From positions 1 to 64,000 of the forward strand of contig JAGRIH010000003.1 of NCBI GenBank assembly GCA_020443345.1: DNA of 64,000 nt. Reading direction: 5' to 3'. The DNA is from Halioglobus sp. Lineage in GTDB: Bacteria > Pseudomonadota > Gammaproteobacteria > Pseudomonadales > Halieaceae. A program made the translations under genes and the position numbers. The notes under the pieces are model-generated. The model made no database searches and had not been told where the DNA came from. It saw only the letters and a program-made list of their open reading frames with translations. Below, in pieces: positions 1 through 7,338 of this stretch. Within the stretch, counting starts at the first letter, position 1; each line of letters begins with the position of its first letter.

Positions 1-3
1 AGT

Positions 4-80
4 TGGCGCGCCTGGCACGATTCGAACGTGCGACCGCCTGGTTCGTAGCCAGGTACTCTATCCAGCTGAGCTACAGGCGC
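4..80 (-). tRNA. tRNA-Arg (anticodon ACG)
   Basis: A complete 77-nt cloverleaf is read on the minus strand. The acceptor arms GCGCCTG and CAGGCGC pair, a 5-bp anticodon stem (CCTGG/CCAGG) holds the loop CTACGAA with anticodon ACG, and the T arm contains TTCGAAT. The 3' CCA is encoded. ACG is normally deaminated to ICG and reads CGU, CGC and CGA arginine codons. Confidence 0.96.
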
Positions 81-95
81 GTGGTGAGGGGCGGT

Positions 96-124
96 ACTAT
101 AAGGATGCAGCGGTTTTGAGTCAA
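96..124 (-). promoter_or_regulatory. sigma-70 promoter of the tRNA-Arg gene
   Basis: On the minus strand TTGACT (positions 124-119) is followed after exactly 17 bases by TATAGT (101-96). The -10 box ends 15 bases before the tRNA 5' end. The stretch between them is GC-rich, a discriminator type common at stringently controlled stable-RNA promoters. Spacing and sequence are close to consensus. Confidence 0.8.
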
Positions 125-134
125 GCAACCTGCG

Positions 135-1844
135 CTAACGCTCACCCGGCGCCGGGGGCGCTGCGTCATGCAGAAGGGTCCCGCGCAACACACCGCCGCA
201 CGTTGCGCCGCGTAGCGGGGTGTCGATCAGCACCCCCGGATTCATCAGGCCCGCCGGGTCCAGTACCTGCCGGGCGCCCGCGAACGCCGTGCGAAACAGG
301 TGTGGCACTTGCCTGTCATACCCTGCCGGGCGGTGATCCCGGCCCACCGCATGGTGATGGGTCACGGTGCCGCCCAGATCGGTGACGGCGGCGTTGGCCG
401 CCAGCTTGATGTCGCGCCAGCGCGCCAGCATGGAAACCATGTCGCCGTTTTTCGTGCCGCGCGCGTAAAAGGTGAAATACGGTGCCGGGCCATCCGGGTA
501 GATGTGTGTGAACCGGCAGCTCACGATGCCGTCGGCGCCGGTGGCGGTGCGGATGGCACTCGCCAGCCGCTCGCGCACGGCGGCGTAAAACCCCTCGAAC
601 CGGTCCCAGGTAATGGCGGATTCAAAGGTGTCCGCGATCACCCCCGCGGGTGTCAGATAGTTGCGGTAGTAGGGCGCGCGCAAAAACTGGCTGCGCCAGG
701 CGCCGGCGGCTCCAGCGCGGTGCTGTTCCCCGCTGTGTGCGGCGGCGGGCTCCCAGCTCCCGCCGTGATCGGCAGCCAGCTCCAGCGCCCGGCTGAGCCA
801 CGCGTCCAGGGGGTGATCGGCAGATTCAAACGCCAGTACCACCAGCGCGGTACGGCCATCTCCCACCCCGTTCATAACGGCTTCGACCGGGTCCAGCAGG
901 CGGCAGTTGCTGGGAAACAGACCGGCCTGGCTTATGGCGCGCACGGCGCCGCTAGCCTGCGCCATCGCCGGAAAGGCAATGCTGGCAGAGGCCCTGAAGG
1001 TGGGCCGGTCCTGCACGCGCACCCAGGATCGGGTGATGAAACCCAGGGTACCCTCGGAGCCGATCATCAGGCGATCCGGCGCGGGACCGGCGCCGGACCC
1101 GGGCAGGCGCCGGCTCTCCATGACCCCCTGCGGCGTCAGCATCCGCACACTCTCCACAAGGTCGTCAATATGTGTGTAGTGCGTGGCAAAGTGCCCACCC
1201 GCCCGGGTGGCGATCCACCCGCCGAGCGTGGAGAACTGAAAACTCTGGGGGAAATGGCGCAAGGTCAGGCCGTGGGGCTTTAACGCCGCTTCCAGCTCCG
1301 GCCCCAGGGCACCGCCTTCGATCAGCGCGGCACGGCTCGTCCTGTCGACCTCCAGCACCCGGTTGAGGTACTGCATGTCGACGCTGATCACGGCGCTGTA
1401 ATCCCCACCCACATCGGGCTCCACCCCGCCACAGACACTGGTGCCGCCGCCGAACGGGATCACCGCCGCACCGCAGCCCGCGGCAAAGTCCAGCACTGCG
1501 GTGATATCGTCTTCGCTGCGGGGAAACGCGACGAGGTCCGGAGGGTGGGGCACGTCGCGCAGTTGCAGGCGCACAAGATCGGCGAATGACTTGCCGTAGG
1601 CATGAGTAACGCGATCGTATGCCGCGGTGGATACGATGGCGTCGAGCCGGTCCGGGGCCTGCAACCGCGGCGGGGGCATCCTGTATTCATGCAGCTGCGG
1701 CGGTACCACCGCCGCGTCCCCGGCGCCGCCCACTGTGGCGACCAGGCGTTGCAGTTGCTCCCGTTCCGCCGCGGTCAGCGTCTCATCGGCGTAGCCCCAA
1801 CCCCAGTGGCGCAGTTGCCGCCGATGCCCCCGTGTTTCTGCCAA
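135..1844 (-). CDS. FAD-linked oxidase, alkyldihydroxyacetonephosphate synthase (AGPS)-like
   Basis: A 569-residue protein of the VAO/PCMH flavoprotein superfamily. The FAD-binding domain spans about residues 100-280 and carries the pyrophosphate loop PFGGGTSVCGG near residue 133. A C-terminal FAD-oxidase domain follows, with a late HHHAVGRD motif matching the His-rich motif of alkylglycerone-phosphate synthases, and the family ending LDPAGLMNPGVL. In eukaryotes AGPS exchanges the acyl chain of acyl-DHAP for a fatty alcohol. Bacterial homologues are common in Actinobacteria and marine Proteobacteria and mostly lack a tested substrate. The gene stands alone, ending about 55 bp from the tRNA gene. 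Family assignment is firm; the substrate is not known. Confidence 0.85.
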   Translation of the reverse strand: MAETRGHRRQLRHWGWGYADETLTAAEREQLQRLVATVGGAGDAAVVPPQLHEYRMPPPRLQAPDRLDAIVSTAAYDRVTHAYGKSFADLVRLQLRDVPHPPDLVAFPRSEDDITAVLDFAAGCGAAVIPFGGGTSVCGGVEPDVGGDYSAVISVDMQYLNRVLEVDRTSRAALIEGGALGPELEAALKPHGLTLRHFPQSFQFSTLGGWIATRAGGHFATHYTHIDDLVESVRMLTPQGVMESRRLPGSGAGPAPDRLMIGSEGTLGFITRSWVRVQDRPTFRASASIAFPAMAQASGAVRAISQAGLFPSNCRLLDPVEAVMNGVGDGRTALVVLAFESADHPLDAWLSRALELAADHGGSWEPAAAHSGEQHRAGAAGAWRSQFLRAPYYRNYLTPAGVIADTFESAITWDRFEGFYAAVRERLASAIRTATGADGIVSCRFTHIYPDGPAPYFTFYARGTKNGDMVSMLARWRDIKLAANAAVTDLGGTVTHHHAVGRDHRPAGYDRQVPHLFRTAFAGARQVLDPAGLMNPGVLIDTPLRGATCGGVLRGTLLHDAAPPAPGER

Positions 1845-1921
1845 TGCCTCTCTCCCCTGTCGTTTTCATTTGATCCTGCTCACCTGCTGGACAAGCGTGT
1901 CAGGATGGTGGAGTCTGACGG

Positions 1922-2110
1922 CTACAGGGTAGAGCGCCCCATCAAACCGGTGACGCGCCGTACCAGCCAGTTCGGTGTGGTGCGCGCGGCCAGAGTACTG
2001 GCCAGGTTGAGGAAGCCCGGCACCACGATGGGCGTCCCTTTGAGGCAGGCGCGAAACGCCTCATTGGCAACTTTTTGCACGTCCCCCACCAGCATCGGCA
2101 CACCCCCCGC
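1922..2110 (-). pseudogene. Remnant: C-terminal end of a short-chain dehydrogenase
   Basis: The minus strand between about 2110 and the TAG at 1922 encodes roughly 60 residues resembling the C-terminus of DltE/YqjQ-type SDRs: a VGDVQKVANEAFRA helix, then the VVPGFLN element and a basic tail. The Rossmann domain and catalytic YxxxK are absent upstream, where the frame runs into the end of the next gene. No start codon or ribosome site is evident. I read it as the tail left by a deletion; it could be a spurious frame, but the match to the SDR tail is good over its whole length. Confidence 0.5.
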
Positions 2111-2124
2111 GCGGTCGACTCTTG

Positions 2125-2538
2125 TTACCGAGTAAACCCCGGGTCCGAATACATATACAGCCGGATGGGCCAGATGGAACCCTTGCCCAGCCGAATGACG
2201 AGGCCGTAGTTGTCGTCGTCATAGTCGTCCAGCCACTCGTAGGTGATATCCAGCGGTTCGGGTTTTTCCGGTTTGCGGCCGACCACCACGATTTCCTCGA
2301 TGTCGTCGGGGTGTCTGATACGGGCCTTGGGAATCGCCAGGGTCACTGTGCGAAAATCCGTGTCGTGGTCGTCGATCTCGCGCAACTGGGCGCCCACGGT
2401 GTTCTCGCGATAGCCTTTCACCAGCTCCATCCAGTCCGATTCCAGCAGCGTCCTGTCATCCTGAGCCGACCCCGTAACGGGCCACAGCGCCGCGATACAA
2501 ATCAGCGCCAACAGGCAATTCCGGTAACTCATGATCAT
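2125..2538 (-). CDS. Secreted hypothetical protein
   Basis: A 137-residue protein of no family I recognise. The start at 2538 is chosen because AAAGGGGGG lies just upstream; an in-frame ATG two codons later is possible. The N-terminus is a clear signal peptide (hydrophobic LLALICIAALW, then Ala-rich cleavage region near GSAQ). The mature part is short and acidic, with EEIVVVGRKPE in the middle and an Asp-rich YEWLDDYDDDNYG stretch before the end. EEIVVVGRK resembles a TonB-box-like segment, but there is no beta-barrel. Probably periplasmic. Confidence 0.65.
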   Translation of the reverse strand: MIMSYRNCLLALICIAALWPVTGSAQDDRTLLESDWMELVKGYRENTVGAQLREIDDHDTDFRTVTLAIPKARIRHPDDIEEIVVVGRKPEKPEPLDITYEWLDDYDDDNYGLVIRLGKGSIWPIRLYMYSDPGFTR

Positions 2539-2759
2539 CAACCCCCCTTTAAGATGGCGGGGAATCCGCGCCAGCCAGTCCATACTAGCAAGAAAAACCG
2601 ACGCCCGGGACTCGATTCACCAACCTGCTGTGATTCCCCGGCAGCAATGCGGGCGCGGTGCTCGAATATCGACCACTGCAATACAGCCCGCTGTTTGCAC
2701 CGCCTACATCCACGGGATTACTATCTGCGTACCGATTTTGGGATGCGGGGGGCTCGCAC

Positions 2760-4055
2760 ATGGACTCAATACGCCGGCACCTGCTGCATTTGAGCAAGAT
2801 ACCGGCCGATGTGGCTGAGGTGACAAGCATCGACCGCGAAAAAGAGGCCGCTGCGGAAGCCGTTGGCATGCAACCCGCGGACGTCGAGGCACTGTGGGAC
2901 GCCATCGTCAAGCTGTACCGGACCGGCACGCACCCGGGTATTGCCGTCAGTATTCGCCGCCGCGGCAAGCTGCTGTTGTCGCGCGGTATTGGCCACGCCC
3001 GCGGCAACGGCCCCGATGACGGGCCGCACGCCGAAAAAATCCCGATGCGTGCGGACACCCCGGTTTGCCTGTTCTCCACCTCCAAGGGCATCACCGCCCT
3101 GCTCATGCATTTGCTGGCCGAGGAGGGGCTGCTCAATATCATGGATCCGGTGGCGTTTTATGCGCCGGAATTCGCCCGCAACGGCAAGCAGAATATCACC
3201 GTACACCAGATTCTGGCCCACCGCGGCGGCATCCCCGGGCTGCCCAGCGATACCCCCCTGGAGACGCTGTGGGACGAGGACAAAACCTGGGACCTGCTGT
3301 GTGCGGCCGAGCCGATCACCACCGACGGCTCCCGGCTGGCCTACCACGCGATCACCGGAGGCTTCGTGCTGGAGCGCGTGGTCCGCCAGGTGACCGGCGA
3401 TTCCATCAGCGCCTACATCGACCACAAGATTCGCCAGCCCATGGGCATGCGGTATTTCACCTACGGCATCGCGCCGGAGCAGTTGCCCGCCCTGGCGTCG
3501 ACCTACGCCACGGGACTCCGGCCCGGCCCCCTGCTGCGCGCCTTTTTAAAGCGCGCCCTGGGCACCGGCGACATCACCACCCTGGAAACCCTGTGCAACG
3601 ATCCCCGCTTTCAGGAAGCCGTGATCCCCGCGGGCAATCTGGTGGCCAGCGCCGACGAGGTCGGACGCTTTTTCCAGATGATGCTGGACGGCGGCAAAGC
3701 GGGCCGCCGGCGCATCTGTGCGCCGGTCACCATCGCCCGGGCGGTGCAGGAGTTCGGCAGCCGCCGCATAGATCGGACGCTGCTGATTCCCATGCGCTAC
3801 AGCGCCGGGCTGATGCTGGGCGACGAGCCCTTCGGCGTCTGGGGAAGCCACAGTAAATACGCCTATGGTCACCTGGGTCTGATCAACAAGTTCGCCTGGG
3901 CCGACCCGCAGCGGGAGTTGTCGGCCGCCATCCTTACCACGGGTATTCCGGTGCTGTCACACCATGTCCCCGCGCTCGTCAACCTCATGCGCCAGATCAG
4001 CGAACGCGTCCCACGCACGCGGGAATTCGAGCGGTTTGCGTTGTCCATTGCGTGA
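2760..4055 (+). CDS. Serine hydrolase, beta-lactamase/EstB family
   Basis: A 431-residue protein of the class C beta-lactamase fold. The nucleophile motif S106-T-S-K109 matches SxxK. A second motif is seen as Y195-H-A, and the C-terminal third has YGHLG where the KTG-type motif lies in esterases such as EstB. No signal peptide is visible, so it is probably a cytoplasmic esterase or amidase rather than an antibiotic-hydrolysing enzyme. The start at 2760 follows a GGGGGG purine run; an upstream in-frame ATG at 2658 would add 34 residues with no family match. It stands alone, convergent with the isochorismatase-like gene. Confidence 0.85.
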   Translation: MDSIRRHLLHLSKIPADVAEVTSIDREKEAAAEAVGMQPADVEALWDAIVKLYRTGTHPGIAVSIRRRGKLLLSRGIGHARGNGPDDGPHAEKIPMRADTPVCLFSTSKGITALLMHLLAEEGLLNIMDPVAFYAPEFARNGKQNITVHQILAHRGGIPGLPSDTPLETLWDEDKTWDLLCAAEPITTDGSRLAYHAITGGFVLERVVRQVTGDSISAYIDHKIRQPMGMRYFTYGIAPEQLPALASTYATGLRPGPLLRAFLKRALGTGDITTLETLCNDPRFQEAVIPAGNLVASADEVGRFFQMMLDGGKAGRRRICAPVTIARAVQEFGSRRIDRTLLIPMRYSAGLMLGDEPFGVWGSHSKYAYGHLGLINKFAWADPQRELSAAILTTGIPVLSHHVPALVNLMRQISERVPRTREFERFALSIA

Positions 4056-4155
4056 CCGCCCACGCGCCGCCGCCAGCGCCGGTGATCGTTCCTGTCTTTC
4101 GGGAGGGCAGCAGTCGATGGCAGCCGCGGCGCGTAGCGCAGCGTTCGCAATGACC

Positions 4156-4695
4156 TTATCTGAGCAGCGCCTGGACCTGCCTGAAGGCCGGGTGTTCGGC
4201 GCTGCCGAGCAATTCAAACAGCGCCATTTCGGTGCTGGTCAGGGACGCCCCGCTGGCACACAGCCGGCGCACTGCAACCTGTTTGTTGGACGCCACGCGC
4301 GAACCGATGGCGTCTTCGACTATCTCGACCTCATAGCCCTGGGCCAACAGGTCCAGCACCGTATGGTAGACGCACACATGCGCTTCGATTCCCATCACCA
4401 GCAACTGCTTGCGGCCGGCGTCGTGCAGTGCCGCCGAAAAGCCCTCGGCACCGGCGCAGCTAAAGGTCATTTTGGTAAAGGGCCGTTGATCGCTCAGCAG
4501 CGCGGCCAGCTCGGCAATGGTGCCACCGAGTTTCTGCGGGTTCTGTTCCACCCAGAAAACCGGAAGGTCCAGCACACTGGCGCCGGATACCATGATCTGC
4601 AGGTTGGCAAACAGGGTTTCGCGCTCGGGCATCATCTGCGCCAGCTTGCCCTGTACGTCGACCAGCACCACGGCGGTATTGTCGGCAGTCAGCAC
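4156..4695 (-). CDS. Isochorismatase-family cysteine hydrolase (YcaC-like)
   Basis: A 179-residue alpha/beta hydrolase of the isochorismatase/nicotinamidase superfamily. The triad is visible as D13 (VLVDVQGKL), K75 (FTKMTF) and C108 (GIEAHVCVY). Length and the GIEAHVCV block match YcaC-type hydrolases, whose substrates are mostly unknown. The gene is 9 bp downstream of the 124-residue protein, so the two are probably cotranscribed, perhaps with the PGPGW membrane protein upstream. Confidence 0.9.
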   Translation of the reverse strand: MLTADNTAVVLVDVQGKLAQMMPERETLFANLQIMVSGASVLDLPVFWVEQNPQKLGGTIAELAALLSDQRPFTKMTFSCAGAEGFSAALHDAGRKQLLVMGIEAHVCVYHTVLDLLAQGYEVEIVEDAIGSRVASNKQVAVRRLCASGASLTSTEMALFELLGSAEHPAFRQVQALLR

Positions 4696-4704
4696 GGCCG
4701 CCCC

Positions 4705-5079
4705 CTACTGTTCGTGCTCGATAACGATACCGGTCCGGTCGCGGCGCAGTTCGCGCCCGGAGTCCAGCGCCAGCCACAGGGCGCGCAGGGTGTTGAGCGC
4801 CGCCATGCTCAGGTGCTGTTCCGCGGCATCCAGGGCCAGATCCAGGGCCTGCTGCTTTTGCTGCGCACTCAGATGGGCGGTTTTGTGCCGCATATCGGCG
4901 TCCACACTCGCCAGCAGCACCTGCACGCCGCGGCCCACTTCATCCGAAAGCTGACGAAACTCCCCCCGGATCCTCTCCAGTTCCCCCGGGATGCCCAGCA
5001 CGGCCCGGGTGCTGCGGTAGGTCAGGCGCGCCGGCAGCGTGGCTGCCTCGAAGCCCAGTGAAAACATCTTGCCGATCAT
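4705..5079 (-). CDS. Conserved hypothetical protein, helical
   Basis: A 124-residue protein with no recognisable enzyme motif. It is mostly predicted helix. Residues 35-100 are rich in Glu, Gln, Ala and Leu with heptad-like spacing, suggesting a coiled coil or four-helix bundle. The N-terminus (MIGKMFSLGFEAATLPARL) is amphipathic and could sit on a membrane. It lies between a PGPGW membrane protein and an isochorismatase-fold hydrolase in the same direction. Function unknown. Confidence 0.7.
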   Translation of the reverse strand: MIGKMFSLGFEAATLPARLTYRSTRAVLGIPGELERIRGEFRQLSDEVGRGVQVLLASVDADMRHKTAHLSAQQKQQALDLALDAAEQHLSMAALNTLRALWLALDSGRELRRDRTGIVIEHEQ

Positions 5080-5134
5080 GCGCCGGTGCCCTCCCGCGAA
5101 AGTGTCCGGCCATTATAGTGGCTGCCCGGCCGAA

Positions 5135-5530
5135 TTAACATGAAGGCGTATCGAAGGGCCGCTCCCGCTGCCGAGCGCGGAGCCAGTTCAGGCCCCGCAG
5201 CACCCCCGGGCGCATCACCAGCCAGCGCTCGAGCTGGTACTTGCCGGGAAAATTCATCAGCAGCAGACCGGCCAGCAAGGTGAGCACACCCTGCCCCGGC
5301 GTCACCAGCAGCACCAGGCCCAGCAGCACCAGCAGCGCGCCCAGCAGGTTTTTCAGCAGGCCCAGCAGCAGCGCCGGCACCGGGGCATCGGGCGACAGGC
5401 GCCAGGAAGAGCGCCGGGGGCGGGCAAAATAATCGCTCGGCAACCGCGCCACCACCCAGGGCACGCCGATCAGGGTGGCGACAAGGGACAATACCGACAG
5501 GGCGCTGCCCCACAGGATGAGCAATTCCAT
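5135..5530 (-). CDS. Inner-membrane protein, PGPGW family
   Basis: About 131 residues with three hydrophobic segments: residues 1-25, and two in the middle separated by the short loop TPGQG. That loop matches the conserved turn of the putative transmembrane PGPGW family, and the helix after it (GVLTLLAGLLLMNF) is typical. The C-terminus is strongly basic and cytoplasmic by the positive-inside rule. I use the ATG at 5530; a GTG at 5551 is also possible and neither has a good ribosome site. The role of the family is not established. Confidence 0.7.
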   Translation of the reverse strand: MELLILWGSALSVLSLVATLIGVPWVVARLPSDYFARPRRSSWRLSPDAPVPALLLGLLKNLLGALLVLLGLVLLVTPGQGVLTLLAGLLLMNFPGKYQLERWLVMRPGVLRGLNWLRARQRERPFDTPSC

Positions 5531-5791
5531 AGTCAAACCGGTTTTGGTCACGGTCTCTGGCCACCGCCGCCGTCAGCCTGCGTCACGTGTCGCATGGTAC
5601 ACTGCCGTGCCCCCGTTCGACACACTCACGCTGCCACCCGGCGCCCGGCGGCGTCACCGGAGCAGCTTTGCGCAGCCACCGCCGAGATTGTCAGCTAGCA
5701 GACATTCTGCGACCGCGCTGCGGCCTATACTACCGCGCGTCAACCTGGCAATTGTGGACTAAACTGAACGAACTGCAACGAGGATCACGAC

Positions 5792-7225
5792 ATGCGCGAC
5801 TACCGGAAATTCTATATCGATGGCCAGTGGGTGGCGCCGGCACAGCCGGCGGAACTGCAGGTGATCAATCCGGCGACAGACGAGCCCGCGGGGGTAATCT
5901 CTCTGGGCAGTGCGGCCGATGTGGACGCGGCGGTCGCGGCGGCCCGGCGCGCCTTCCAGGGCTGGTCCGCCAGCAGCCGGGAGGAGCGCATCGCGGTGCT
6001 GGAAAAAATCATTGCCATCTATCAGAACCGCATGGACGACATGGCCAGGGCGATCACCGAGGAGATGGGCGCACCGCTGGACGCGGTAGCCCGGCCCCTG
6101 CAGGCGGCCCTGCCGCTGTGGCATTTCAGCACTGCGCTGGACGTGCTGAAAAACTTCGCCTTCGAGGAGTCGCTGGGCACCACTACCGTGGTGCGCGAGC
6201 CGATCGGCGTCTGCGCACTGATCACGCCGTGGAACTGGCCGGCAAATCAGGTTGCCTGCAAGGTGGCGCCGGCCCTGGCCGCCGGCTGCACCATGGTACT
6301 AAAGCCCAGCGAGGTGGCGCCCTTTGACGCCCACGTACTGGCGGAAATACTGGACGAAGCCGGGGTTCCACCCGGCGTGTTCAACCTGGTGGACGGCGAC
6401 GGGCCGGGGGTGGGCGCACCGCTGACAGCGCATCCGGAGGTGGATTTCGTATCCTTCACCGGCTCCACGCGCGCCGGCCAGCTCATCTCCAAAGCAGCGG
6501 CGGACACGATCAAGAAGCTGGCTCTGGAACTGGGCGGCAAATCGGCCAACATCATTCTGGACGACGCCGACTTCGAAGCGGCGATCAGCGAAGGCGTGCA
6601 GACCATGATGCGCAACAGCGGCCAGAGCTGTAACGCCCCCTCGCGGATGCTGGTACCGGCCGCCAGACTGGGCGAGGTGGAGGAAATCGCCCGGCGCACG
6701 GCGGACGCCATCGTGGTCGGCGACCCGCTGGACCCGGCCACCACCATGGGCCCGCTGGCCAGCAGGGCCCACTTTGACAAGGTTCAGGGCATGATCGAGA
6801 CCGGCCTTGCCGAGGGCGCGAAACTGGTCTGTGGCGGACCCGGGCGCCCGCCGGGGCTCGACCGGGGCTGCTATACCCGGCCCACCGTGTTCAGCCAGGT
6901 CGACAACCAGATGACCATTGCGCGGGAGGAGATCTTCGGGCCGGTACTCTGCATCATTCCCTACGGGGACGAGGAGGAGGCGGTCCGCATCGCCAACGAT
7001 TCACCCTATGGCCTGTCCGGCTACGTGACCGGCGGCGATTTGGAGCGGGTGCGCAAGGTCGCCCGGCGGCTGCGCACCGGCAACGTGCACCTCAACGGCG
7101 CCATGCCGGACCCGTTGGCGCCTTTTGGCGGCTACAAGCAGTCCGGCGTCGGCCGCGAGTGGGGCCAGCACGGTTTCGAGGAGTTTCTGGAAGTCAAGGC
7201 CGTGATGGGCGACAATCCGCAGTAA
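5792..7225 (+). CDS. NAD(P)-dependent aldehyde dehydrogenase
   Basis: A 477-residue member of the ALDH superfamily that oxidises an aldehyde to its acid. The catalytic Cys is C280 (GQSC), the general base E246 (LELGGKS), and the oxyanion Asn is in PWNWP near residue 148. FTGS near 222-225 marks the cofactor loop, and EEIFGPV is present later. The start is supported by CGAGGA about 9 bases upstream. It precedes the quinohaemoprotein alcohol dehydrogenase, which would supply an aldehyde. Substrate not predictable. Confidence 0.93.
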   Translation: MRDYRKFYIDGQWVAPAQPAELQVINPATDEPAGVISLGSAADVDAAVAAARRAFQGWSASSREERIAVLEKIIAIYQNRMDDMARAITEEMGAPLDAVARPLQAALPLWHFSTALDVLKNFAFEESLGTTTVVREPIGVCALITPWNWPANQVACKVAPALAAGCTMVLKPSEVAPFDAHVLAEILDEAGVPPGVFNLVDGDGPGVGAPLTAHPEVDFVSFTGSTRAGQLISKAAADTIKKLALELGGKSANIILDDADFEAAISEGVQTMMRNSGQSCNAPSRMLVPAARLGEVEEIARRTADAIVVGDPLDPATTMGPLASRAHFDKVQGMIETGLAEGAKLVCGGPGRPPGLDRGCYTRPTVFSQVDNQMTIAREEIFGPVLCIIPYGDEEEAVRIANDSPYGLSGYVTGGDLERVRKVARRLRTGNVHLNGAMPDPLAPFGGYKQSGVGREWGQHGFEEFLEVKAVMGDNPQ

Positions 7226-7338
7226 GCTGTGATGCGCGAGGCGCTCGCGACTGCTGTCGGTTGCGCTGTCGCGCCGCACGCGCCAGCCAGGCATAAGATA
7301 ACAACGCGAAGACTTGCTCCGAAGAGGAAGATCAGCAC

